A DNA stretch of 64,000 bases, taken from assembly GCF_000758625.1 (NCBI RefSeq), contig NZ_CP009283.1, positions 2,987,501-3,051,500 of the forward strand, given 5' to 3'. Origin of the DNA: Paenibacillus sp. FSL R7-0273. GTDB taxonomy: Bacteria; Bacillota; Bacilli; Paenibacillales; Paenibacillaceae. A program made the translations under genes and the position numbers. Below the pieces are notes generated by a model, which searched no databases, was not told the DNA's origin, and worked only from the letters and a program-made list of their open reading frames with translations. Below are positions 1-8,148 of the stretch, piece by piece. Positions within the stretch are counted from its first letter, which is position 1, and each line of letters opens with the position of its first letter.

Positions 1-2
1 GT

Positions 3-338
3 TTTGAGAAAATACCGACCCGCATGAACGACAAAATCATTCTGTTCAATCCGCCGGAAATTGATTATGTCGAAAGCAGTGACGGTCAGACCCAGCTTTC
101 AATCGGCGGTGAGCTTTATCCGACTGCTTTTAAAATTAATGAGCTGGAGGAGCGTCTGCATTCCTACGGATTTTTCCGCTGCCACCGTTCCTATCTCGTT
201 AATCTCCAGAAGGTCCGTGAGGTGATCACGTTTACCCGCAACAGCTATAGTCTCGTACTCGATGATGCGGCGAAAACCTCGGTGCCCTTATCCAAGACCA
301 AAATGGCCGAATTAAAGGAAATGATGGGCCTGAAATAG
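3..338 (+). CDS. LytTR DNA-binding domain protein, 5' end outside window
   Basis: The C-terminal ~100 residues form a LytTR domain: the motif FFRCHRSYLVNL followed by a serine-rich strand and the closing KTKMAELKEMMG are diagnostic. LytTR domains bind pairs of about 9-bp direct repeats one or two helical turns apart. The frame is open to the window edge and the first ATG (24) has no ribosome-binding site, so the gene very likely starts upstream; similar LytTR domains are often the tail of a response regulator or of an ABC ATPase fusion, which cannot be decided here. It lies directly upstream of an ABC exporter, and three LytTR-like repeats start at its stop codon, so it probably regulates that exporter. 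Confidence 0.85.
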   Translation, partial: FEKIPTRMNDKIILFNPPEIDYVESSDGQTQLSIGGELYPTAFKINELEERLHSYGFFRCHRSYLVNLQKVREVITFTRNSYSLVLDDAAKTSVPLSKTKMAELKEMMGLK

Positions 339-389
339 CTCCATTCAGGGATACATATGCTCCATTCACGCTCTTTTGTGCTCCATTCA
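338..389 (+). promoter_or_regulatory. Three direct repeats at 21-bp spacing, probable LytTR operator
   Basis: The decamer GCTCCATTCA occurs at 338-347, 359-368 and 380-389, exactly 21 bp apart, i.e. on the same DNA face. The core TCCATTCAG fits 8 of 9 positions of the known LytTR half-site pattern (W-M-M-G-T-T-N-R-K); the other two copies fit 7. The array sits between a LytTR regulator and the ABC exporter genes. Confidence 0.6.
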
Positions 390-467
390 CGGTGATTTTA
401 ATGCGCTGCTGCGGCATTTGCCGTACGATTTGGACATAGACAGCACAAGACGGAGGATGAGCAGGAG

Positions 468-1316
468 ATGGAGAATATTATTGAAGTCACTTCATTACAG
501 AAAGCATTCGGGTCTTCCCAGGCGCTGAAGGATGTCACGTTCAGTGTGAAAAGAGGAGAGATATTCGGGTTCCTCGGTCCCAGCGGTTCAGGCAAGACGA
601 CTACTATTAAAATCCTGACAGCACAGCTGAGGCCGACATCCGGAAGCGCGTATGCCTTTGGTGTAAGCACTGAGCAGCTGAAGTCTGAGGCCTACCGGCA
701 AAAGGTTGGCATCGTCACAGACAACACGGCCCTGTACGGCAGGCTGAATGTCTACGATAATCTGAAGCTGTATTGCGATCTTTACGGCGTGCCGTATCAA
801 AGAATCGCTGAGGTGCTCCAGATGGTTAATCTGGCGGGTGAAGAAAAGAAGACTGTATCCAAGCTGTCGAAAGGGATGCTGCAGCGGGTTATTCTGGCAA
901 GGGCATTCCTGCACGAGCCTGAGCTGCTGTTCCTGGACGAGCCGACTTCGGCGCTAGATCCGGTCAATACAAAGCATATTCATGAAGGGCTGCTTCTATT
1001 AAAGGAGAAGGGCACGACGATTTTCCTGACGACACATGACATGAATGAGGCAGAGGCGTTATGCGACCGGGTTGCGTTCCTGAACAGCGGGGAAATCCGG
1101 CTCCTGGACAGCCCCAAAAAGCTGCGCCAGCAGCGGGGGGAGCCCACTCTGACAGTCGAGCTGGCCGACGGCAGCATGGTCATTGTCCCGAAGGGGCCTG
1201 AAGGCGCGGACCAGATGTTCCGTTATATGAGCACGAACCAGCTTGTATCCGTGCAATCGAATCATCCGACACTTGGCGATATATTTGTAGAAGTGACAGG
1301 GAGGAAGCTGGCATGA
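468..1316 (+). CDS. ABC transporter ATP-binding protein
   Basis: A 282-residue nucleotide-binding subunit. Walker A GPSGSGKTT lies near residues 39-47, the signature is the LSKGMLQRV variant common in BcrA/DrrA-type exporters, Walker B is LLFLDEPTSALDP, and the H-loop is TTHDM. The last ~70 residues are the accessory C-terminal part typical of ABC-2 exporters. The ATG is preceded by GGAGG at 452-456; a second AGGAG abuts the ATG. The stop overlaps the permease start by 4 bp, so the two are translationally coupled. Substrate is unknown; drug or peptide export under LytTR control is an inference from family and context. Confidence 0.93.
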   Translation: MENIIEVTSLQKAFGSSQALKDVTFSVKRGEIFGFLGPSGSGKTTTIKILTAQLRPTSGSAYAFGVSTEQLKSEAYRQKVGIVTDNTALYGRLNVYDNLKLYCDLYGVPYQRIAEVLQMVNLAGEEKKTVSKLSKGMLQRVILARAFLHEPELLFLDEPTSALDPVNTKHIHEGLLLLKEKGTTIFLTTHDMNEAEALCDRVAFLNSGEIRLLDSPKKLRQQRGEPTLTVELADGSMVIVPKGPEGADQMFRYMSTNQLVSVQSNHPTLGDIFVEVTGRKLA

Positions 1317-2023
1317 CATTTTCAACGAGAAGAATAATTGCTATTTTGCAAAAGGATTATAAGGACTTGTCCCGCAATTTGTTCGTATCCACCACATTAA
1401 TTATGCCGCTCCTGATGGCTGTTTTATTCGGCCGCATGGGGATTGTAGGCATTGCTTCTCATTATTTGATCATTAATTTGGGCTTCATCCTGGTAGGGGC
1501 TTATGTCCAGTCCTCCCTGATTGCGGAAGAGAAGGAAAAGAACACACTGCGCGGACTGATGCTGTCTCCGGCCAGTACACTAGAAATCTTTTGCGGAAAA
1601 AGCCTGCTGAGCTTTATCGCCACAGCTGTTGTTGTTGCCGGATCAATCTGGCTCAGCGGCTATAATCCCCGGAATATGGCTGTAATTGCTATTGCGCTCG
1701 TGTTATCCGCGGTGTTCTATGTTGGACTAGGTACGCTGATCGGTTTGTTTACCAAATCGGTTATGGAGGCCTCTGTAGTTATCGTTCCGATTATGTTCAT
1801 CTTCAGCTCCGGCTCCTTCCTCACTCCGTTTATCGAGAAATATCCGGTACTGGCTGTGGTAGAATATATGCCGAACCTTCAATTGCTGGAGCTGGCGAAC
1901 CGTGTAGAGGCTGGTGCCGGCCTGGGTGATGTTATGCTGCATCTGCTGGTCATCCTGGCTTGGGTACTGGTGATACATGCAGTTGCTGCCTATGTGTATA
2001 AGAAGCGGATGGTGGATGAATAA
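1313..2023 (+). CDS. ABC-2 type transporter permease
   Basis: A 236-residue integral membrane protein with about six hydrophobic segments and the ABC-2 layout: a cytoplasmic N-terminal stretch, a conserved region EEKEKNTLRGLMLSP after the second helix, and a final long helix ending in basic residues. It forms the membrane half of the exporter with the overlapping upstream ATPase gene (ATGA overlap). Two copies would be expected to pair with two ATPases. A terminator follows, so this is the last gene of the unit. Substrate cannot be read from the sequence. Confidence 0.9.
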   Translation: MTFSTRRIIAILQKDYKDLSRNLFVSTTLIMPLLMAVLFGRMGIVGIASHYLIINLGFILVGAYVQSSLIAEEKEKNTLRGLMLSPASTLEIFCGKSLLSFIATAVVVAGSIWLSGYNPRNMAVIAIALVLSAVFYVGLGTLIGLFTKSVMEASVVIVPIMFIFSSGSFLTPFIEKYPVLAVVEYMPNLQLLELANRVEAGAGLGDVMLHLLVILAWVLVIHAVAAYVYKKRMVDE

Positions 2024-2038
2024 GGCTCATAAAGATTA

Positions 2039-2088
2039 ACAGAGGGACAGCCTGTGAACCGTTTTAAAGGTTACGGCTGTCTCTGTTT
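2039..2088 (+). terminator. Rho-independent terminator of the ABC exporter unit
   Basis: Stem ACAGAGGGACAGCC (2039-2052) pairs with GGCTGTCTCTGT (2075-2086) around a loop, 16 bp after the permease stop; the T-run after it is short. Confidence 0.7.
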
Positions 2089-2172
2089 GCTGCTATGTGA
2101 AGTTAAATAGTTGAGTTTGTATAAAAAATCCGCTGAGAAAGTGCATTGAAACTTCAGACAAGCATGCTAGTA

Positions 2173-2203
2173 TTGACAATATGATTATTGAGAATGATAA
2201 TCA
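2173..2203 (+). promoter_or_regulatory. Promoter with overlapping Fur box
   Basis: TTGACA (2173-2178), 17-bp spacer, GATAAT (2196-2201). The 15-mer at 2189-2203, TGAGAATGATAATCA, matches the Bacillus 7-1-7 Fur operator (TGATAAT-N-ATTATCA) at 12 of 14 positions and covers the -10 hexamer. Iron repression of the downstream lipoprotein is therefore expected. Confidence 0.85.
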
Positions 2204-2233
2204 ATCACATCAATGTCGGGAGTGGAGAGTTCA

Positions 2234-3241
2234 ATGGTAAAACGGGGTCGGAAATATATCTGGACAGCAATGCTCCTAATGTTAATGGCAGTACTGGCTG
2301 CCTGCGGAAGCAATGATAATGCAGCCAGCGGAAATGCCGCACAGACAGAGAATGCGGCAGAGACTGCAGCAAGCAATGCGCCGGACAGCAATACAAGCAG
2401 TGAAGCAGAAATGCGTACTATTACCGGGGAATTCGGTGATGTTGAGATTCCGGTGCATCCGCAGCGGGTTGCCGGTATCTATGTAGAGGATTATCTGAAG
2501 GCACTGGGTATTACACCGGTGGTGCAATGGTATCATCCGAGCTGGGGCAAGCAGGATTATCTCGGACTGGATGTTCCGGAATTTGATATAACCGGCAGTA
2601 TGGAGGCGCTTCTGGACCAGAATCCGGATCTGATCATTCTGGACGGCGGTGCTGACAAGACAGCTTACGAGAACTACTCTAAGGTGGCACCAGTTTACCG
2701 GCTGCCTGAGGCGGTACTGCAGGACTCCAGGCTGATGCTCGCTGCAATAGCTGATGCTCTGGGTATTCCGGAAAAAGCCGAGAGCGTGCTGACTGAGTAT
2801 GACGCAAAATTAGTGGACGGTAAAGCCAAGCTGCAGCAGGCAATCGGCCAGGAAAAGGTAGCAGTAATCCGGCTCAATGTAGCTGATAAGTCATTTGCCT
2901 TATTCGGGGTCAAAAACCGTTATACCGGGGTAATCTATGATCAGTTCGGACTAACTCCTGTTGATATGGCAGCAGAGATGACGGACTACCAGTCGATTAT
3001 CTCTGAAGAGGTGATTCCGGAGCTGGGCGCTGATCATTTCATTGTGTTCCTCGATAACGGGGACTGGGACACCCCTGAGAATCAGGATGCCCTGAGCATT
3101 CTGGACGGGCCGCTTTGGAAGAACATTCCGGCAGTGAAGAACGGAAATATTTACAAAATGGAACGTTCACACTGGCAGTCCGGGGCCATTACCGCCAATT
3201 CCATGAAGCTTGACGATCTGCTTAAGGCGATAGTTAAATAG
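2234..3241 (+). CDS. Iron-siderophore ABC transporter substrate-binding lipoprotein
   Basis: A FecB/PeripBP-type binding protein (about 335 residues from this start). The ATG at 2234 is preferred over 2213 because GGGAGTGGAG lies at the right distance before it and the n-region MVKRGRK fits a signal peptide. The lipobox is VLAAC with the lipid-modified cysteine at residue 24, followed by a low-complexity N/A/S linker. Binding fold motifs include GDVEIPVHPQRV and the ligand-loop region WGKQDYLGL. No FecCD permease or ATPase genes are adjacent, so it is an orphan receptor that must use a transporter encoded elsewhere. A Fur box covers its promoter. The exact siderophore is unknown. Confidence 0.92.
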   Translation: MVKRGRKYIWTAMLLMLMAVLAACGSNDNAASGNAAQTENAAETAASNAPDSNTSSEAEMRTITGEFGDVEIPVHPQRVAGIYVEDYLKALGITPVVQWYHPSWGKQDYLGLDVPEFDITGSMEALLDQNPDLIILDGGADKTAYENYSKVAPVYRLPEAVLQDSRLMLAAIADALGIPEKAESVLTEYDAKLVDGKAKLQQAIGQEKVAVIRLNVADKSFALFGVKNRYTGVIYDQFGLTPVDMAAEMTDYQSIISEEVIPELGADHFIVFLDNGDWDTPENQDALSILDGPLWKNIPAVKNGNIYKMERSHWQSGAITANSMKLDDLLKAIVK

Positions 3242-3272
3242 TTCATTACTTTGGCTTTGGCAGCAAATATTG

Positions 3273-3312
3273 AAGAAGGTCTATCAGCATGGTTGATAGG
3301 CCTTCTTTTTTG
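3273..3312 (+). terminator. Rho-independent terminator after binding lipoprotein
   Basis: AAGAAGG-TCTATCA pairs with TGATAG-GCCTTCTT and is followed by a T-run at 3306-3311. Confidence 0.85.
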
Positions 3313-3328
3313 TTTTACACTGGATTAA

Positions 3329-3343
3329 TGAAAATGATTCTCA
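3329..3343 (+). promoter_or_regulatory. Fur box upstream of AraC regulator
   Basis: TGAAAATGATTCTCA matches the 7-1-7 Fur operator at 12 of 14 positions and lies 17 bp before the start codon, next to the AGGAGG ribosome site at 3347-3352. TTTACA at 3314-3319 may be the -35 element. Confidence 0.75.
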
Positions 3344-3359
3344 GTCAGGAGGCGGAGCA

Positions 3360-4964
3360 ATGGAAGAAAGGGCATATGAAGGTACGTCCCCGTACAGACT
3401 GTTATACAGTCTAAACAGCATAGAGACATTAGCACAGTCCATGTCTGACAACAGGCAAACCGGTTATTTTCCGGTTCCGGCTCTTATTATAGTAACAGAC
3501 GGGCAGGGCTGGGTTGAAGCAGACGGACAGCGTTACCCGCTGGATAAGGGTGCCGGATTCCAGTTTGAACGCGGAGCCTTAGACCGGATTAGTGCCGGGG
3601 AGCAGGGCTTGAGCTTTTACCGGCTTCATTTTGAAGTGCTTGCTGCCGGTGACAACGGGGGGCTTGGAATGCAAAGCCTGCCTGACGACGGGCTGCTGCA
3701 GCCCGGTCCGTTACAGTGCCGTCCGTTCCCGCAAATCAATATGCTGCTGGAATCGATTCATCAGAGCCTTAGAAGCACAGAGCGTATAGAACATTTTGCC
3801 GCCCAGAGCCGGTTCCAGGAACTGCTGCTGCTGCTCATGCGTGCTAATCCCTGTGCAGCTGTGCCTGAGGATGAGCGGGCGGCGGTTCAACGCTCTATAC
3901 AATATATGCAGGAGCATTTCAATGAAACGGTAACGGTTGACGGCCTGGCGGAGATTGCCGGCCTGGGCCGCAGCCGCTTTACCAGGCTGTTCAAGGAACA
4001 GACCGGCCAGATTCCGCTGGAGTACCTTAACGGACTGCGGATTGAACGCGCACAGCAGCAGCTGCTGATGAGTAAAGACAGGCTGCATGAGATTGCTCTG
4101 GCGGTGGGCTACAGCAATGAGTATTATTTCAGCCGCCGTTTTAAGGGGAGCGTCGGGGTTACACCGGGCAAATACAGAAGCCTCTACCAGGAGGGGACAC
4201 GGATATTCGCCCCGTTTCTGGAGGATTATCTGCTGGCCCTGGGCATCACGCCTGTTGCGCAGTACTGTCATGCAGATTGGGGCAAGCAGGATTACCTTGG
4301 GCTTCACCAGATTCCGGCGTTTGATATTTCCACCGGCGACTGGCAGGGGCTGTCCCGTTATACGCCGGAGCTGATTATGCTTGATGACGGCTTTCAGCGC
4401 TGGCATCTCGAGGAATGCAGTCAGGTAGCGCCATTGCTCAAGCTTCCGTTTCATCAGGAGAACTGGCGTGCCACCCTGCGTTCAGCGGCAGCGATTTTCG
4501 GCCGGTCCGGAAGCGTTCAGGAGGTTATTGGCAGTTATGAGGACAAGGCGCGTGCAGCCAGGCAGCGGCTCAGCCGCTTAGCAGGTACGCAGACTGTAGC
4601 AGTGCTCCGTATCTCTTCCGCCGGCATTATGCTGTACGGATGTGACGGGCTGGGCTATACAGGTGGTGTGCTGCACAGCGACCTCGGGCTGCAGCCGCAT
4701 CCGCTGGTCCGTCAGCTGTGCCGGGGGCAGAAGCAGGTGAATCTCAGCCTGGAGGCCCTCGCACAGCTGACGGCAGATCATCTGTTCATTACCTTTGACC
4801 GCCAGATGGGGGAAGGCCGGGAGCTGCTTGAAAGTCCGCTCTGGCGCAGCCTGCCTGCTGTGCGCAGCGGCTGCGTATACGAGATGGATTTTATGGCCTG
4901 GATGAATTATGGCGTGATGGCGCACCGGCGCAAAATAGAGGATGTGTTGCAGGTTCTGGCGTGA
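3360..4964 (+). CDS. AraC-family regulator fused to a siderophore-binding domain (Btr-like)
   Basis: A 534-residue protein in three parts: an N-terminal cupin-like AraC sensor (~1-160), a double helix-turn-helix AraC domain (~175-285; SRFTRLFKEQTGQIPLEYL and the second helix SRRFKGSVGVTPGKYR), and a C-terminal FecB-like binding domain (~285-534). The architecture is that of Bacillus subtilis Btr, which activates ferri-bacillibactin uptake genes when the iron-loaded siderophore binds. The C-terminal domain closely resembles the neighbouring lipoprotein, sharing LEDYLLALGITPV-type and WGKQDYLGL segments, so both probably bind the same ligand. A Fur box precedes it. Activation of the upstream lipoprotein gene and a distant transporter is inferred. 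Confidence 0.9.
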   Translation: MEERAYEGTSPYRLLYSLNSIETLAQSMSDNRQTGYFPVPALIIVTDGQGWVEADGQRYPLDKGAGFQFERGALDRISAGEQGLSFYRLHFEVLAAGDNGGLGMQSLPDDGLLQPGPLQCRPFPQINMLLESIHQSLRSTERIEHFAAQSRFQELLLLLMRANPCAAVPEDERAAVQRSIQYMQEHFNETVTVDGLAEIAGLGRSRFTRLFKEQTGQIPLEYLNGLRIERAQQQLLMSKDRLHEIALAVGYSNEYYFSRRFKGSVGVTPGKYRSLYQEGTRIFAPFLEDYLLALGITPVAQYCHADWGKQDYLGLHQIPAFDISTGDWQGLSRYTPELIMLDDGFQRWHLEECSQVAPLLKLPFHQENWRATLRSAAAIFGRSGSVQEVIGSYEDKARAARQRLSRLAGTQTVAVLRISSAGIMLYGCDGLGYTGGVLHSDLGLQPHPLVRQLCRGQKQVNLSLEALAQLTADHLFITFDRQMGEGRELLESPLWRSLPAVRSGCVYEMDFMAWMNYGVMAHRRKIEDVLQVLA

Positions 4965-5120
4965 GGCTGATTCTCGAAGGAGATACCTGACATAGCAAAT
5001 AACAATTAATAGGAATATGACTAATGATAATGCTTTCATAGAAAATGAAGGTTATTCTTTATTTGGAACTAATAGGTAATCAACTGGAGGTTTCATATTA
5101 ACCATTCTATGGAGGTATGT

Positions 5121-6404
5121 ATGAAAAAGATCATTTCCGTTCTTATGGCAGGCCTCATGTTAACAGCGAACGCTGCAGCAGTCTCGGCAGAGGAGCAGCC
5201 GGACCCGGCTCCATTAGTCACGCAGGCAGATGCAGAAAGCAAAATGCAAAGCATATTATTTAATGAGGAAGAGCTTCAGGACACTTCGGTTGATAAGGCA
5301 GCCGCGGCACAAGCTGTTCAGGAATTTCTGGGTCAAATATCGGTCTTTGAACAAAACGGCCTGCAGAGAAGAGCCGGAGCGGAGCGTCAAGAAATAACGC
5401 CATTGAAGGGGATAGATGAACGGACTTATTACAATATCGATCTTTATAACGGAGACAGCTATACAGGCTACATAATCCTCGGAGATCTTGAAGATAACGG
5501 TAAGCTTGCCGTTATGGAGCATGGAACAACGCCTTCACCCGTCCAAAAAACGAATGCTGACCCCGCACTGGCCAATTCAGAGCTCCTTTATGGCGGACCG
5601 CTATTGTCTTATAGTGTAGAGGTTGATAAAGAGCAGCAAGCCTTTGATAAAACAGCAGTTAACGTTATTACCGGCGAGAGAATTTCTACAGAAGCCCTGG
5701 CCTTTCAAATGCCTGAGTTCAGTGTGGCTGCTGCCCAGCCTTCTCCGCCCAGCAGCGGCTATACCCAGATTAGCTTCCCGACCCAAAGTGTCTTTCTTAC
5801 AAATGTTCAGGGCTCGTTAGGATTAGCTGAGAATTTTGGCTGCGGTCCTGCTGCCGGCACTAATCTTTTGTATTCGCTGGGGCAGCGCAATTCATCCTAT
5901 AATGATATGCTGTGGTGGAAGGCCGATCCGGCAAGGGCTATGGATATGTATACTATGGGCAGTGTTTTAGTGAACAGCATGTCTGCGATTTGGGGCACTA
6001 CTTTTCCGGAATTCAAAGCCGGACTTAATTCATATTTAAGCAATTATAATCATAGTCCTTACTTAGCGTCGCAATTGAGAAGTGATAACACCAATCTCGG
6101 AACTCCTACAACGACCTCTAATACACTGGTATGGGATAATATCAAAACAGGCATCAACGGGAACAAACCGGTTGCTGTCCTCGCCGGCAAAAAAACGTCC
6201 ACAGGCAGCACCACCTACCCTGATACGGGAAGTACCTCCAGCATGGTGTTTCACTGGTTTACAGCATTAGGCTATATCCAGGACAGCAATGCTAATATGT
6301 ACATGAAGATCAGCAGCTGGGGAAATATCTATTATGTCAGCTATAATGCATTATGCTATTGGAGAGATACGCTGGGTTCGGTGTATATCTATGCCAGCTA
6401 TTAG
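5121..6404 (+). CDS. Secreted C39-like (papain-fold) cysteine peptidase
   Basis: The start ATG at 5121 is chosen because GGAGG at 5111-5115 precedes it; the upstream ATG at 5109 lies over that site. A signal peptide (MKK, hydrophobic core, AVSA cleavage near residue 23) is followed by an acidic prodomain-like region with a conserved strand pattern (~30-195). The C-terminal domain carries a Cys motif NFGCGPAAGTN (C241), a His in VFHWFTALGY (H378) and the SSWGN segment (~398-402), the order seen in C39_2-type papain-fold peptidases. It is 427 residues. Substrate is unknown. It is followed after 24 bp by a membrane protein gene with which it is probably co-transcribed. Confidence 0.75.
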   Translation: MKKIISVLMAGLMLTANAAAVSAEEQPDPAPLVTQADAESKMQSILFNEEELQDTSVDKAAAAQAVQEFLGQISVFEQNGLQRRAGAERQEITPLKGIDERTYYNIDLYNGDSYTGYIILGDLEDNGKLAVMEHGTTPSPVQKTNADPALANSELLYGGPLLSYSVEVDKEQQAFDKTAVNVITGERISTEALAFQMPEFSVAAAQPSPPSSGYTQISFPTQSVFLTNVQGSLGLAENFGCGPAAGTNLLYSLGQRNSSYNDMLWWKADPARAMDMYTMGSVLVNSMSAIWGTTFPEFKAGLNSYLSNYNHSPYLASQLRSDNTNLGTPTTTSNTLVWDNIKTGINGNKPVAVLAGKKTSTGSTTYPDTGSTSSMVFHWFTALGYIQDSNANMYMKISSWGNIYYVSYNALCYWRDTLGSVYIYASY

Positions 6405-6428
6405 AATCAGCAACGGGGGAGGGATAAC

Positions 6429-7178
6429 GTGGGCGTAATATTGGTGCTCGCAGCTTCTATACTGTATCCGGCTCTGCTATACAGGATATTCCGGCTCATT
6501 CATGACAGAAGCCGTCTGCGGATGTATTGGATTATTGTGCCGTTATCCCTTGCTATCAGCTTGTCCATCCCGTTTCTGTATTCCTATTATAAGGATTCGT
6601 CTGTCTTAGTTTCGCTGGAGACCATGGTTGATTATTCACTGAAATCGGGACTCATGACCTTTCTGGTTATCCCTTCTCTTACAGCGGCCTTAATCTGTAC
6701 ATTGTATGGTTACCTGAGAATCAGCAGAGTGTCCGTCGTTCTTATGTCTGCAATATGTATTGCGGGTATAGCAGGAGTCGGGTCGGGAGGCAGCATGGTG
6801 GAACGTCTACTTAATGAGCCGGCTATCCGCTGGGAACAGCTTGGGCCGAATGAGGTTAGCGGGGCTGATTTTTGGATTTTTGGTGACGGGCAACATACGG
6901 AGAACCGTTACGTGAAGCTGAATGAACAGGAGACGGATCAGGTTAGAGCAATGCTTAACGCCATTCCGGGGTCTGCAATTAGTGAAGTTCGGTATGCTGA
7001 ACGTACATTGACTGCAGAAATTGGACTCAGCCTGAACAAGAATGATTCGCGAACGATCCGGATTCAATATGATGAACATGAACTGTACGCCGCAATAACG
7101 GATAAGCGGAGCCAAAAGTATTTCTCTATCCAATCCGGCGGGCTAAAAGCTTTTTTTGATCAAAAGCTGCAAAAGTAA
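6429..7178 (+). CDS. Membrane protein of unknown function, partner of the upstream peptidase
   Basis: A 249-residue protein starting at GTG with the purine-rich site GGGGGAGGG just before it. The first ~130 residues contain about four hydrophobic helices (positions ~2-20, 35-55, 68-95, 98-118); the rest is a soluble domain, probably outside the membrane, with no motif I recognise. It follows the cysteine peptidase gene by 24 bp and ends at a strong terminator, so the two form one unit. A role as anchor, immunity protein or processing partner of the peptidase is possible but not shown by the sequence. Confidence 0.7.
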   Translation: MGVILVLAASILYPALLYRIFRLIHDRSRLRMYWIIVPLSLAISLSIPFLYSYYKDSSVLVSLETMVDYSLKSGLMTFLVIPSLTAALICTLYGYLRISRVSVVLMSAICIAGIAGVGSGGSMVERLLNEPAIRWEQLGPNEVSGADFWIFGDGQHTENRYVKLNEQETDQVRAMLNAIPGSAISEVRYAERTLTAEIGLSLNKNDSRTIRIQYDEHELYAAITDKRSQKYFSIQSGGLKAFFDQKLQK

Positions 7179-7193
7179 GGGGAAGCGGATATG

Positions 7194-7237
7194 AAAAAGC
7201 CACTGTCAGCAGTTGTTTGCGGCAGTGGCTTTTTTTG
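7194..7237 (+). terminator. Rho-independent terminator
   Basis: AAAAAGCCACTG pairs with CAGTGGCTTTTTTT around a 17-base loop. Confidence 0.9.
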
Positions 7238-7290
7238 TCGGGGGGAAGGTTTGAATTTGGACAATCGTTAAGTTATTAGCGGATAACCGG

Positions 7291-7962
7291 TTACTTCAGC
7301 CGTATACCGCTTAATATATAATCCCAGTTCGCATAATCGTTCATATCATTCGGAACCTCGAGTGCGCAGACATGCTCCATACCCCAGGGCAGCTCCCGGC
7401 TGACCGGTAAATGCTCTGAAGGGTTGAGAATCAGAATCGTAAAGCTTTTTCCGCCAAGCAATACAGATACAATCTCCCGGAGCTCATAGACCTGTTCGTA
7501 GCTGGCAGACCATCGGATGAACAGGATGCTGCTGCTTGCCATCAGACTTGCCCAGAAGCGCGTGATCCGCCGGTCAAGCTTTTGCCTGTAGGCCGGATAG
7601 AAGGCGCGCCAGTCTACATTCGGGATCAGCGGAAAATCATGGGCGGAGATAATATTATACATGGAGTCCCTGATAAAATGGGATTGGGATAAGCTGCCCC
7701 GGGCAGGATCATCATACACAGGATTTCCGTCATTGAGGAAAAAGTGTGTCTCCTCCAGCCTGCTTAGATTCTCAAGTGCCATAAAACGGTTAAAACGGCT
7801 GCTGAGCAGCCGGTTCACATCACCCAGTGAGGATGAAATCATCCAATCCAGGGGCATGGCGAACCTGCGCAGGCCGTATCGTCTCATATTAATGGCGGGT
7901 GAGCAGGAGGAGCCCAGGCTGATAATTAAATCGTATTCTTTTTGAATCTCCTGAAGGTTCAT
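7291..7962 (-). CDS. DUF1796 family putative cysteine peptidase
   Basis: The N-terminus YDLIISLGSSCSPAINMRRYGLR is cut here to its core: SLGSSCSPA with C20, the hallmark of the DUF1796 family, which is annotated as putative papain-like cysteine peptidases on fold grounds only. A further conserved block is FAMPLDWMISS. The start at 7962 is preferred over 8028 because AGGTGG precedes it and the family begins close to the YDLIISLG motif. 223 residues. It is a single gene convergent with the preceding unit. No substrate or biological role is established in the literature I know. Confidence 0.8.
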   Translation of the reverse strand: MNLQEIQKEYDLIISLGSSCSPAINMRRYGLRRFAMPLDWMISSSLGDVNRLLSSRFNRFMALENLSRLEETHFFLNDGNPVYDDPARGSLSQSHFIRDSMYNIISAHDFPLIPNVDWRAFYPAYRQKLDRRITRFWASLMASSSILFIRWSASYEQVYELREIVSVLLGGKSFTILILNPSEHLPVSRELPWGMEHVCALEVPNDMNDYANWDYILSGIRLK

Positions 7963-8072
7963 ATATAATGTCCACCTGCTTCTGTCCGGAATTATTCCAT
8001 TAGTAAAGTGTATACGCCAGAGGCTCAAATGGATTGGACTTTGCAGAGGTTATCTTATTGGATAAGACACAA

Positions 8073-8101
8073 CAAAAAAAGCCTTGAATATCAAGGCTTT
8101 C
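8073..8101 (-). terminator. Terminator beside the displaced tRNA-Val 3' end
   Basis: Read on the minus strand, AAGCCTTGA-TATTC-AAGGCTT is followed by a run of T. It lies 3' of the tRNA fragment at 8105-8148 exactly as the hairpin at 9634-9662 lies 3' of the intact tRNA, so it is probably the original tRNA terminator. Confidence 0.75.
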
Positions 8102-8104
8102 ACG

Positions 8105-8148
8105 TATAGGACGGATGGGGTTCGAACCCATGACCCCTACCCTGTCAA
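8105..8148 (-). repeat. 44-bp duplicate of the tRNA-Val 3' half (distal att site)
   Basis: These 44 bases are identical to 9667-9710 and run from the anticodon loop to just past the discriminator base of tRNA-Val(GAC). The 5' half of the tRNA is missing here, so it is not a tRNA gene. Such a duplicated tRNA 3' end is the hallmark of site-specific integration by a tyrosine recombinase, and marks the far end of an inserted element. Confidence 0.85.

Noticed and set aside
2213..2233. Upstream ATG start for the siderophore lipoprotein
   Set aside because: The ribosome site and signal peptide n-region fit the ATG at 2234 better.
3711..4454. 247-codon antisense frame opposite the AraC-type regulator
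   Set aside because: Lies within a clear coding region and resembles no family.
8105..8148. Second tRNA-Val gene
   Set aside because: Only the 3' half from the anticodon loop is present; the 5' acceptor, D arm and 5' anticodon stem are missing.
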